Part shown: in pieces, positions 40,872-49,600 of the stretch
Position numbering within the stretch: position 1 is the first letter of the stretch
How the letters are laid out: each line of letters starts with the position of its first letter
Source: Actinocorallia populi
GTDB lineage: Bacteria; Actinomycetota; Actinomycetes; Streptosporangiales; Streptosporangiaceae
DNA length: 64,000 nt
NCBI RefSeq assembly: GCF_002995495.1
Contig: NZ_PVZV01000005.1
Location: forward strand, 1-64,000
Direction: 5' to 3'
Translations under genes and position numbers: made by a program
Notes under the pieces: model-generated
The model's input: the letters and a program-made list of their open reading frames with translations, nothing else
The model's database searches: none
Told to the model about the DNA's origin: nothing

Positions 40872-41334
40872 GACGCTCCTGGGGTCGGTTCAGCCTTCGG
40901 CGTATCGATCGCGTGGTCACCCCGCCGTCGGGATGCCGGTCGAGCTTGGCGCGTTTGACGAGGTCGTGGACGCCCTGCCGGGTGATGCCGAGCATGGCCC
41001 CCGCCGTGGCGAACGGCACCGCCTCCCTGCCCGGGTGCCCCGCGCGTCTGGCGACCGCCCGGCCGAAGGCCGTGCGCCACCACTCGTCGGGCGGGTCGAA
41101 CGGCCCGTCTCCCGGGAAGGCCGCCGCGACCAGCCGCGCCGCCGTGCGGACGGCGAGTCCGTCGTCGGGCCCCAGCAGCTGCGCCGCCCACACCTCGGCC
41201 TCGATCCGCAGCCGGTCCCGGACCGGCCTCACCTGCTCGTCCGAGGCGAACAGGATCTCCAGCGGATCGACGATCCGCCGTTCGACCAGCTCGACCAGCT
41301 CCCGGACCAGCGCGACGTGCTCGCTCGTACTCAC
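40846..41334 (-). CDS. HTH regulator paired with an alpha/beta hydrolase
   Basis: The 162-residue protein has an all-helical N-terminal part (residues about 1-75) and a C-terminal DNA-binding region: VPFATAGAMLGITRQGVHDLVKRAKLDRH then TTRSIRRRL, a helix-turn-helix resembling excisionase or MerR-type readers. I do not recognise the full-length family. The GTG start at 41332-41334 sits inside one arm of a 42 bp nested palindrome, which suggests autoregulation and a near-leaderless transcript. Its end overlaps the hydrolase start by 26 bp. A MazG-like gene diverges 65 bases away. Confidence 0.75.
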   Translation of the reverse strand: MSTSEHVALVRELVELVERRIVDPLEILFASDEQVRPVRDRLRIEAEVWAAQLLGPDDGLAVRTAARLVAAAFPGDGPFDPPDEWWRTAFGRAVARRAGHPGREAVPFATAGAMLGITRQGVHDLVKRAKLDRHPDGGVTTRSIRRRLNRPQERHAARCDHH

Positions 41335-41374
41335 TTGACGAACGATAGCAAGTACTTGCTCTGGTTCGTCAAGT
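41333..41374. promoter_or_regulatory. 42 bp nested double palindrome in divergent promoter
   Basis: Outer arms ACTTGACGAAC (41333-41343) and GTTCGTCAAGT (41364-41374) are exact complements. Inside them AGCAAGTACTTGCT (41347-41360) is itself a perfect 14 bp palindrome. The structure overlaps the GTG of the HTH gene and lies 26 bases before the MazG-like gene, so one factor could control both. Confidence 0.75.
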
Positions 41375-41399
41375 AGTGTCCCTCCGGGAGGATCCATCC

Positions 41400-41732
41400 A
41401 TGGCGACAGGACTGGAAGAGCTGATCGGCCGGTTGCGGCAGGCCGTGCACGAGCGGGGCTGGGAACGGTTCCACACTCCGAAGAACCTCGCGATGGCGCT
41501 CGCGGGCGAGGCAGGGGAACTCCTGGCGGAGTTCCAGTGGCTGACGCCCGAGGAGTCGCGCCGGGTGATGGACGCACCGGAGAAGGCCGAGGCCGTGCGC
41601 TCGGAACTGGCGGACGTGTTCAGCTACCTGCTGGAACTCGCCGACGTGCTCGGCGTCGACCTGGTCGAGGCGGCGAACGCGAAGGCGGACGTCGTGGCGC
41701 GCCGGTACGCCGAGGGCCACTACGGGAAGTGA
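41400..41732 (+). CDS. MazG-like nucleotide pyrophosphohydrolase
   Basis: This 110-residue all-alpha NTP pyrophosphatase has the metal motif GEAGELLAEFQW (the E-x-x-E helix) followed by the second metal helix ELADVFSYLLELADVLGVDL, typical of RS21-C6/MazG-type dCTP or NTP pyrophosphatases. It probably removes unwanted (d)NTPs. The ATG at 41400 follows GGGAGGA. It diverges from the HTH regulator across the nested palindrome. Confidence 0.9.
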   Translation: MATGLEELIGRLRQAVHERGWERFHTPKNLAMALAGEAGELLAEFQWLTPEESRRVMDAPEKAEAVRSELADVFSYLLELADVLGVDLVEAANAKADVVARRYAEGHYGK

Positions 41733-41818
41733 TCCCGCTTTCCGTGCGCGTTCCCGGTATTCGCCGCCGATCACCGGGCTGTACCTTCAGTCGATCTTTT
41801 CTTTCACCGGAGGTTGAT

Positions 41819-42391
41819 GTGTTCTCGGTCCCCGCCCGTCTGATGCTGGCCGCCGCCGTGGCGGCCGGCGGGATCCTCGCCGTTCCGGCCTCGGCCGCGC
41901 CGAAGTCGTGCCTGGTGGGCAAGTGGAGGCTCACCAAGTACGAGACGAACAGCAATGTCGGGGGAGAGGTGTTCAACGCGCAGGGCGGCGGCGGAACCAG
42001 GCTGACCATCACCAAGAAGTCGGTGAAGTTCGACTTCTCGGGCTCTGAGCGGGTCGTCACCAAGGGCAAGATGCCTGGCGGCAAGGCGTACCGGATGGTG
42101 AACGTCTACAAGAAGAGCGTGAAGTTCAAGTCCGCGCTGCGCGGCTCGAAGAAGGGCGCGCTGATGCTGAAGCCGAAGTCCGCCACCGGCACGGCGACCT
42201 TCACCACCGTTCTGAACGGCGCGCCCATGGGCACCACCAAGATCGCCAAGTACCACCGCAGCGGCGAGACGGACCCGTTCATCCCGGCCTCCGCGCTCTT
42301 CACCTGCAAGGGCGGGATGATGAGCCTCCTGATGGAGGCCGACGGCCCCGACGGCGCGCAGTCCTCGGAGTTCTACTACACGCGTCGCTGA
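41819..42391 (+). CDS. Secreted small beta-barrel-like protein
   Basis: The 190-residue exported protein has a signal peptide (RLMLAAAVAAGGILAVPASA, cleaved before APKSC). The mature chain starts with CLVGKWRLTKYE and continues with many short strands rich in Lys, Gly and Thr, ending in SSEFYYTRR, a pattern like lipocalin-type barrels. Two Cys (KSC, FTCKGG) could pair. The GTG at 41819 follows CGGAGG by 5 bases. There is no named family. Confidence 0.8.
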   Translation: MFSVPARLMLAAAVAAGGILAVPASAAPKSCLVGKWRLTKYETNSNVGGEVFNAQGGGGTRLTITKKSVKFDFSGSERVVTKGKMPGGKAYRMVNVYKKSVKFKSALRGSKKGALMLKPKSATGTATFTTVLNGAPMGTTKIAKYHRSGETDPFIPASALFTCKGGMMSLLMEADGPDGAQSSEFYYTRR

Positions 42392-42503
42392 ACGCGCCGG
42401 GGCGGCGGCGGCGTCCGCCGCCCCGGGCACGGGTTCCCTGCATTTCATGCGATCACGGGGCGTGAAGGGGACAGGGCGGCGATGATGGGGACGGGGAGGT
42501 CCG

Positions 42504-43340
42504 ATGCCCGTCGATCACCGCGCGCCCAACATCAACGCCCGCCGCCTCGGCCTGTACCTGCAGCGGGCACGGGAGTTCCTCGAGTTGTCGTACGACGAGG
42601 CGGCGTTCGTGGCGCGCTGCGACGCCGAATGGCTGATCCGGGTGGAGACGGGCTTCGCGTCGCCCTCGCCCGCCCAGGTGGAGAGGATCCTGTCCGGTTA
42701 CGGAGTCCGCGAGGCCAAGGTCGCCGACATCATGATCGACCTCGCGTCCCGCCCCGACGGACCGCCCTGGCTCGCCCGCCACGCCGCCCGCATGAAGGCC
42801 TCCACCCGCGACGTCCTCATCTCCGAGGCCGAGGCCTGCTCCGTCCGCGCCTTCGGCGTCCGGCTGGTCCCCGACCTGGTCCGCTGCGAGGCCTACTTCC
42901 GCCTCCTGGAACCGAAGATCCACCCCGGCCGCGACGTCGACGAGGAGTGGGACCTCCTGCACCACCGCCAGACCCGCCCGTCCGCGAGCGGCCCCCGCAC
43001 CCTCGACGTCATCGTCGACGAGAGCGCCCTCACCCTGCGCATCGACCCCGCCGTCATGGCCGCCCAGCTCCGCCACCTGCTGGACCTGGCCGACGCTCCC
43101 CACACCACCATCCGGGCCATCCCGGAGACGGCGGCCTTCCACGAACTGCGCGCCCGTCCCTTCGGCATCCTCGACTTCCCCGGCGTGGGCGACCGCATCA
43201 GCCTCGCCCACACCGTCCTCGGCACCGGCTTCTGCCCCGTCGACCTCCACGGAGCCTGGGAGACCATCGAAGACGCGTCCGCCCTCTCCCCGGACGGGAC
43301 CCGGGCCCTCCTGCACGACCGCCTCGCCGCACTGGACTGA
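42504..43340 (+). CDS. XRE-family regulator with DUF5753 domain
   Basis: The 278-residue WhiJ-like protein has an N-terminal HTH (LYLQRAREFLELSYDEAAFVARCDAEWLIRVETG, about 17-50) and a DUF5753 domain: LVPDLVRCEAYFR, LDVIVDESALTLRIDPAVMAAQLRHLLDLA and TIRAIPETAAFHELRARPFGILDFPG. Such regulators act in actinomycete development and specialised metabolism, usually with DUF397 partners. No DUF397 gene is next to this copy. The ATG is at 42504. Confidence 0.9.
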   Translation: MPVDHRAPNINARRLGLYLQRAREFLELSYDEAAFVARCDAEWLIRVETGFASPSPAQVERILSGYGVREAKVADIMIDLASRPDGPPWLARHAARMKASTRDVLISEAEACSVRAFGVRLVPDLVRCEAYFRLLEPKIHPGRDVDEEWDLLHHRQTRPSASGPRTLDVIVDESALTLRIDPAVMAAQLRHLLDLADAPHTTIRAIPETAAFHELRARPFGILDFPGVGDRISLAHTVLGTGFCPVDLHGAWETIEDASALSPDGTRALLHDRLAALD

Positions 43341-43467
43341 CGGCCTCCCGGCCCCGCGCGGAAACTCTTCCATCCGTATTTTGGATATTGGGCATGTCAT
43401 TTATCTATTTCACAAATCCTCTGATCGGGGCCACCGTGGAGACCCGGCCGTTTCCGAGGAGGTCCCG

Positions 43468-44217
43468 TTGCGCCGCGTGCTCAGAGTCGAAGGCCGCACC
43501 GTCGTCGTCACCGGCGCGGCGGGCGGTATCGGCCTCGCGATGGTCCGGGCGCTGGCCGCGGAGGGCGCGAAGGTCGTCGCCGTCGACAGGTCCGAGCCGC
43601 AGGAGGACCCCGGAGCCGAGTTCCGCCTCCTGGACGTGACCGAGCCGGGGCAGTGGCGGGCGCTCGCCGCCGACCTCGGACGGGTGGACGGCCTGGTCAA
43701 CAACGCGGGCGTCACCTGGCGGGCCCGCATCGACGAGGTCCGCCCGCAGGACATGGCCCGCGTCCACGCCGTCAACGTGACCGGCCCGCTGCTGGGCATG
43801 CAGCACCTCGCCCCCGTCATGCCGCCCGGCTCGTCGATCGTCAACGTCGGCTCGCTGGCCGCCCTGACCGCCCACTACCCGGTCGCCTACACCACCAGCA
43901 AGTGGGCGCTGCGCGGCCTGTCCGCGACGGCCTGCCTGGAGTACGGTCCGCGCGGCATCCGCGTCAACACCGTCCACCCCGGCTTCATCGAGACCCCCAT
44001 GACGGGCTCGGCGCCCGAGGCCTTCCGGACGGCGAGCATCGCCGAGACCCCGCTCGGCCGCACCGGCACCCCCGCCGAGATCGCCGCCCTCGTGGTCTTC
44101 CTCATCTCCCCCGAATCCTCCTACATCACCGGTGCCGAGATCCCCGTCGACGGCGGCCACAGCGCCCACGGCGGCGTGAAGTCCCTCTCCGACGCCCTGC
44201 GGGAACCGGCCACCTGA
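43468..44217 (+). CDS. Short-chain dehydrogenase/reductase
   Basis: The 249-residue SDR has the cofactor motif VVTGAAGGIGLAMV, VVAVDRSEP (Asp after strand 2, favouring NAD(H)), VNNAGVTW, the catalytic Ser in NVGSLAALT and YTTSKWALRG with Tyr/Lys, and PGFIETPM. The TTG at 43468 has GAGGAG 5 bases upstream and is preferred over in-frame starts in the AT-rich upstream region, which looks like promoter sequence (43375-43420). The substrate is unknown. Confidence 0.88.
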   Translation: MRRVLRVEGRTVVVTGAAGGIGLAMVRALAAEGAKVVAVDRSEPQEDPGAEFRLLDVTEPGQWRALAADLGRVDGLVNNAGVTWRARIDEVRPQDMARVHAVNVTGPLLGMQHLAPVMPPGSSIVNVGSLAALTAHYPVAYTTSKWALRGLSATACLEYGPRGIRVNTVHPGFIETPMTGSAPEAFRTASIAETPLGRTGTPAEIAALVVFLISPESSYITGAEIPVDGGHSAHGGVKSLSDALREPAT

Positions 44218-44233
44218 CCCGCACGAAGCCCCG

Positions 44234-44659
44234 TCAGCGCGGGGCGTCGAACGACGCCCACACCCACTTGCCGCCCCCCTCGTCGGTCTGGACCCCACAC
44301 GAGGAGGAGAGCACCTGGACGAGGGTGAGGCCCCAGCCGCCGCCGTTGTCGAAGGTCTCGTCGGTCTCGTCGAGCGCCTCAGGGGTGAGGACCACGACCG
44401 GTCTCGGCCGCGGGCGGGCGGGGGAGGCATCCCACACGGCGAGGAGCACACCGCGCGCTTCGCGGCTCAACCGCAGCCGGATCCGCCGTCCCGGCGTGGC
44501 CTCGGCCGCGTTGCCGACGAGCTCGCTCGCCACGAGCAGGACGTCGCCGCGGAGCGCGGTGTATTCCCACCTGCGCAGCCGCTGCTCGAGCAGCGTACGG
44601 GCCAGCCCCGCGGCCACGGGCGAGCCGAGCAGATCCAGAGACAGGTCGTCCATCGTCAT
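44234..44659 (-). CDS. ATP-binding protein, anti-sigma/HATPase type
   Basis: The 141-residue GHKL ATPase of the RsbW/SpoIIAB-like actinobacterial family has the N-box VLLVASELVGNAAEATPG, LLAVWDASPARPRP in the G1 region and NGGGWGLTLVQVLSSSCGV in the G2 region. Such kinases-without-phosphate-partner lie beside XRE-DUF5753 and DUF397 genes. The ATG at 44659 is the start. It diverges from the XRE gene at 44775. Confidence 0.88.
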   Translation of the reverse strand: MTMDDLSLDLLGSPVAAGLARTLLEQRLRRWEYTALRGDVLLVASELVGNAAEATPGRRIRLRLSREARGVLLAVWDASPARPRPRPVVVLTPEALDETDETFDNGGGWGLTLVQVLSSSCGVQTDEGGGKWVWASFDAPR

Positions 44660-44774
44660 CGCGCCCACCGAGTCCTCCCAGTTCAACGGGCTTTCTGATT
44701 TCCTCCACGAGAATCGCACCGATGGATTACCGTCGGTTGTCTCCCTGTCAGATGAATACAGGAGATCGAAGCCG

Positions 44775-45596
44775 ATGCCGGTTTACGTACGTGATCAGCT
44801 CGACCCGAGACTCTCCCACTGGCACTTCCTCGCCTATGCCATGCGGATGCTCCGCGAACAGCACGGCCTCTCGCTCTCCCAGGTGGGAAAACTCCTCGAC
44901 GTGACGCGCGGGACTGTTTCCAACTTCGAGGCGGGCCGCCGCAAACTGTGCGACGAGTACGCCCGCGTGCTCGACGAGCGCTACGGGACGGGCGAACTCG
45001 TCCAGACGATCGCCTTCTACGCGCGCATGAGCCACGACCCCGACTGGCACAGGACTTTCACCGGCTACGAACTGGAGGCCCTGAGCCTCAAGATCTACCA
45101 CGGGCAGCTCATCCCGGTTCCGCTCCAGACCGAGGAGACCGTCCGGGCCCAGCTGTCGGCGGCGCGCACCGTCAAGGACCTCGAACGGTCGGTAGAGGCC
45201 CGGCTCGTGCGCCAGGAGTCGATTCTCCACCGCGAGGACCCGCCTTATGTCTGGGTGCTTCTGGACGAGTCGGCGCTGGAGCAGCTGACCGGAGGGCCGA
45301 AGGTGCTGCGCGCCCAGCTCGAATACCTCCACGAACTGAGTTTTCGCCCGAACATTGGAATTCGGGTCATTCCTCGGAGCGCCGGAGCACATATCGGAAC
45401 GGACGGCCCCATCCGTTTGGCGATCCTTCCCGACAGGGAGGCCGCCTTCCTGGGGGCCCAGCGCGGCGGGCGGCTGGTCGAATCCCCTGCTGAAGTCCGC
45501 GAGGTGAGCCTAGATTGGGATTTCATGAGCCAGACGGGGCACTCCGCTGAAGAATCGAGAGCCCTGATGATCCGGAAGATGGAGGCGCTAGGTTGA
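44775..45596 (+). CDS. XRE-family regulator with DUF5753 domain (WhiJ-like)
   Basis: The 273-residue protein has an N-terminal HTH (MRMLREQHGLSLSQVGKLLDVTRGTVSNFEAGRRKL, about 23-58) and a C-terminal DUF5753 domain with YVWVLLDESALEQLTGGPKVLRAQLEYLHEL and NIGIRVIPRSAGAH. It is co-translated with the following DUF397 gene (TTGA overlap) and diverges from an HATPase, forming the classical three-gene actinomycete regulatory unit. The ATG at 44775 lies about 10 bases after GGAGA. Confidence 0.92.
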   Translation: MPVYVRDQLDPRLSHWHFLAYAMRMLREQHGLSLSQVGKLLDVTRGTVSNFEAGRRKLCDEYARVLDERYGTGELVQTIAFYARMSHDPDWHRTFTGYELEALSLKIYHGQLIPVPLQTEETVRAQLSAARTVKDLERSVEARLVRQESILHREDPPYVWVLLDESALEQLTGGPKVLRAQLEYLHELSFRPNIGIRVIPRSAGAHIGTDGPIRLAILPDREAAFLGAQRGGRLVESPAEVREVSLDWDFMSQTGHSAEESRALMIRKMEALG

Positions 45597-45775
45597 CGGT
45601 CCAATGGCGTAAGAGCTCCTACACCGGCGGCGTCCAGGATGAGACCTGCGTCGAGCTGGCTCGTTTTCCCTCCGGCGTGGGCGTCCGGGACTCCAAGAAC
45701 CCCGATGCCGGGCACCTCACGCTGACCAGCGCACAGTTCGCCCTGCTGAACCGCCGCCTCAAGGCGAACGACTGA
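45593..45775 (+). CDS. DUF397 protein
   Basis: This is a 60-residue DUF397 protein with the family pattern WRKSSYTGG, CVELARFPSGVGVRDSKNP and a final LTLTSAQFALLNRRLK. DUF397 proteins bind or modulate XRE-DUF5753 partners. The start is TTG at 45593, overlapping the stop of the partner regulator. Confidence 0.9.
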   Translation: MTVQWRKSSYTGGVQDETCVELARFPSGVGVRDSKNPDAGHLTLTSAQFALLNRRLKAND

Positions 45776-45793
45776 AGCCGAGGCACGGCGGGC

Positions 45794-45862
45794 GTCCGCG
45801 CGCCGTGGACGGTCCTCGCCGACCCGGAGGGCGACGAGTTCCGCGCCCTCATCCCGCGCTGA
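45794..45862 (+). pseudogene. C-terminal remnant of a VOC/glyoxalase-family gene
   Basis: A 22-codon open piece ends in TGA and encodes APWTVLADPEGDEFRALIPR, the typical final strand of vicinal oxygen chelate proteins (VLADPEGNEF signature with the metal Glu). Everything upstream of it is missing, cut off at the end of the DUF397 gene. It is too short to be functional. Confidence 0.6.
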
Positions 45863-45909
45863 CGCGGAGCCCCTCCTCCTCGGGCCGTGCGGCGACTCCT
45901 TGAGGCGGG

Positions 45910-46557
45910 TCAGGCGGCGCGGCGGACGGCGATGACGGTGTCGGTGACGACGGCGGTCCGCCCGCCGGGGCCGGTGGCTTCGCGGCGGGGCGTGTCGAGG
46001 CGTTCGGGGGTCCACCCGGCGGGGTCGAGGCCGATGCCGGCGTAGATCTCCTCGGGGGTGGGGAAACGCGTGTCGGGGTCGACGCTCGACCAGGGATGCC
46101 GCGAACCGTGCTCGACGACGAGCAGGAGGCCGCCGGGGGCGAGGGCGTGCGCGGCCCGGCGCAGGACGCGCTCGCGCGGCAGGTCGAACGGGGTCTGCAG
46201 GTACTGGGCGGAGACGAGTTCGAAGGACCCTGACGGGAAGCCGCGGGCCAGGTCGTGCAGCTCGGTGGTGACGCGGTCGGCGACACCGGCTCGGGCCGCG
46301 TGCTCCGCGGTGAGTTCCAGGGCCGCGGGCGCGATGTCGACGGCGGTGACCTGCCAGCCGCGCGCGGCCAGCCAGGCGGCGTCGCCGCCCTCTCCGCAGC
46401 CGAGGTCCAGCGCCCTGCCGGGAGCCAGCCGTTCGGCGGTCTCGGCGAGCAGCGGGTTGGGGGTGCCCTTCCACAGCCTCCCGTGGCGGCGGTAGCGGTC
46501 CTCCCAGAACAGGGCCGCCTCGTCCGCGGCACGGCCGCCGTGCATGTCGTCGCTCAT
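45910..46557 (-). CDS. Class I SAM-dependent methyltransferase
   Basis: The 215-residue methyltransferase has the SAM motif ALDLGCGEGGDAAWLA, VTAVDIAPAALELTAEHA, DLARGFPSGSFELVSAQYLQTPFD and LAPGGLLLVVEHGS. The fold resembles tellurite-resistance (TehB)-like or ubiE-like enzymes. The ATG at 46557 (MSDDMHGG) is the start. It lies 98 bases downstream of the NRPS gene in the same direction and might tailor its product, though the gap allows independent expression. Confidence 0.88.
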   Translation of the reverse strand: MSDDMHGGRAADEAALFWEDRYRRHGRLWKGTPNPLLAETAERLAPGRALDLGCGEGGDAAWLAARGWQVTAVDIAPAALELTAEHAARAGVADRVTTELHDLARGFPSGSFELVSAQYLQTPFDLPRERVLRRAAHALAPGGLLLVVEHGSRHPWSSVDPDTRFPTPEEIYAGIGLDPAGWTPERLDTPRREATGPGGRTAVVTDTVIAVRRAA

Positions 46558-46655
46558 GCCGCAAGGGTGCGGCCATCGGCCTCCTCTATGCAAGAAACGT
46601 TGCCGTTCCGGCAAAAAGCGACGGCGGCGCCGCGCTACGGGGGCGGGTCCACCGG

Positions 46656-49600
46656 CTACGACCGGAAGGCTCCGGCCGCTCCCGAGCCGGCACGGTCCGG
46701 GACGGGTGGGGCGCCGGTGAGCCTGGCCGTGATGACCCGGGCGATCTCGGCGAGGGGGGCCGGGTCCATCAGGGACCGGTGCTCGACGTCCAGGTCGTGG
46801 TTCTCGACCTTTCCGCTGATGTAGGGGCCCCAGGTGGCCTCGCCCGTCGGGGACCCGGCGGTGCGGCCGCGCAGGGCGGTGAAGAACACGATGTCGCCGT
46901 CTACGGGGCCCGGCCTGTACTTGTCCGCGATGCGGAGGCCGTTCTCGTAGTTGCGGTAGAGGGCGATGAGGCCGTGGTCGTCGAGGGCGGCGAAGGGGCT
47001 GTTCTTCTCGCGGAGCGCCGCCATGATGCGGGGGACGTCCGGCGCGTGCCTGTCCCCCGCGACCTCCTCGGAGACCCCGGCGGCGTCGAGGAGCTCGGGG
47101 ATGATCTCCAGGTCGGTGCCGAGGTCCTGGGAGTGGAAGGAGTCGATGAGCGCCAGCAGCGCGACCTCCTCCCCGGCGGCCTGGAGTAGCCGAGCCGTCT
47201 CGTAGGCGAGGAGGCCGCCGAGGGAGTAGCCCGCCAGGTGGTAGGGACCGCGTGGCTGGACGCTGCGCAGACGTGCCGCGTAATCGCGGGCGGCCTCCTC
47301 CACCGACGGGTACAGGGTGTCGTCGGAGTCCAGGAAACCGCGTGCCTGGAAGCCGTAGACGGGCTGGTCGGCGGGCAGGTGGGGGAGCAGCCCGAAGTAG
47401 GGCCACGCCAGGCCGCCCGCGGGGGGCAGGCAGAACAGCGGGGGCTTTCCGCCTTCGGCGCGGATCGGCAGGAGCACGCCGAGGCCGAGTTCCTCGTCCC
47501 GGTGCCCGCCGCGTGCGGCGACCAGCGCCGCCACGGTCTGGTGGGTGAAGATCGCGCGGGGGGACAGGTCGAGTCCGGCGGTGCGCGCCAGACCTGCCAG
47601 GCGCATCGCGCGGATCGAGTCGCCGCCCAGGGCGAAGAAGCTGACGTCGGCGGGCACCTCCGGCAGCCCGAGGACCTGGGCGAACAGCGCGGCGAGCCGC
47701 TCCTCCTCGGGGCCTTCGGGAGCGCGGCCCGCCGGTCCGTCGGCGACGGCGGGGACGGGCAGCGCCTTGTGGTCGAGCTTGCCGTTCGGGGTGAGCGGGA
47801 ACTCCGGCAGGAACACGAACTCCGACGGCACCATGGACGACGGGAGGTGCTCGGCGGCGAACCGGCGCAGCTCCTCGGTGAACTCCTGCTCCGCCTCCAG
47901 GCCGCTCGCGGGCACGATGTAGGCGACCAGGCGCCTGTCGGCGGGACGGCCGCCGGCCGGACGCCGGTCGACGTGCTCCAGCAGCCCGTCGGCGGTGCGG
48001 CGGACCAGACGTCCGGTCCGGTACATCCGCCCGCCGGGCGCCCCGAACGGGCAGGCGACGAGCCGCTCCGCGGCCGGCCCCGGCCGTCCCGCGTACTCGC
48101 GCGCCAGGCCGTCTCCCGCCACGTACAGCTCGCCGACGACCCCGGCCGGGACGGGCCGCAGCGCCGGGTCGAGCACATAGGCCCGCCGATCGGCCGCCGC
48201 GGCCCCCGGCTGATGCGGTGCGGCGGATGTGGTGGCCTCAGCCGGTTCGTGGGGGTCGCGTGATTCCAGGTCTGCGGTGACCGTCTCCACGCGGTTGAGG
48301 CGTGCTGGGGCGGCGGATGCGGTGGTCTCAGCCGGTTCGTGGGCGTTGCGCGATTTCAGGTCTGCGACGGTCGGCTCCACGCCGTTGAGGCGTGCCGGGG
48401 CGGCGGATGCGGTGGCCTTGGCAGGTTCGTGGGGGTCGCGTGATTCCAGCTTGGCGACGGAGGCCTCCACGCGGTTGAGGCGTGCCAGGGCGGTGGCGTT
48501 CCGGTCGCTGACGAGCGTCTCCCGCTCCTCGGGGTCGAGCAGGTCGATCCGGCCGACGGGGGTGTCCGGCGACCGGGCGATCAGCCGGAGCGCCCGCTCC
48601 AGACGGCGGGCCAGCCGCCGCGCCTGCCCGGCGTCGAACAGGTCGGGCCGGTAGTCCATGCGCAGCAGCAGCCGCTCGCCGGGGACGGCGGCCAGCGCGA
48701 TCGGGTAGTGGGTGGCGTCGTAGCCGCCCGCGCCCGCGACCTTGAGGCCGTCCAGGTCGGTGGCCTCGGCCGACGGGCCGTGGGGGTAGTTCTCCAGCAT
48801 GACGATCGTGTCGAACAGGGCGCCCGCGGGGGTGAGCCGCTGGATCTCGGCGATCGACAGGTGCTGGTGCGGCAGCAGTTCGGCCTGCTCGTCCTGGATC
48901 CGCCGCAGCGCCTCGCGCACCGTGTCGGCGGGCCGGGTCCGCACCCGGACGGGCAGCGTGTTGATGAACAGCCCGACCATGGCGGCGACCCCGGGCAGCT
49001 CCGGCGGCCGTCCCGACACCACCCCGCCGAAGACCACGTCGGCGCGGCCGGTCTCGCAGCCGAGGACCAGCCCCCAGGCGAGCTGGAGGACCGTGTTGAG
49101 GGTGACCTTCTCGGCGCGGGCGCGGACGGCCAGCGCGGCACTCGTCGCGGCGTCGAGCCGCGACTCGATCATCTCCGGCGGGACCGCGGGCCCCTGCGCC
49201 CGCGGCCGGACGAAGGTCGGCTCCGCGACGCCGTCGAGCGCCGCCGTCCAGGCCGCGACGGCGGCCTCCCGGTCCTGGCGGGCCAGCCAGGCGAGATAGG
49301 CCTTGTAGGGGGTGACGCGCGGCAGCGCCCCCTCGTCGCCTTCGCCGAGGTACAGCGCGAACAGCTCGGTGGTGAGGACCGGGGTGGACCAGCCGTCGAG
49401 CAGCAGGTGGTGGTTGGTGCAGATCAGCCGGTGCCGTCCGGGCCCGAGCCGGGCGAGCACGAACCGGATGAGCGGCGGCCGGGTGAGGTCCCAGCGGTGC
49501 CGCCTCTCCCGCTCGACCAGCGCGGCGAGGCCGCCGGGATCGGCCGACAGGTCCACCTCCTCCCATGGCGTCCTGACCTCTCGGTGCACGATCTGCACGG

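Noticed and set aside
48221-48490. CRISPR-like array reading of the 90 bp repeats
   Set aside because: The units are contiguous with no spacers, are in frame within a coding gene and vary along their length.
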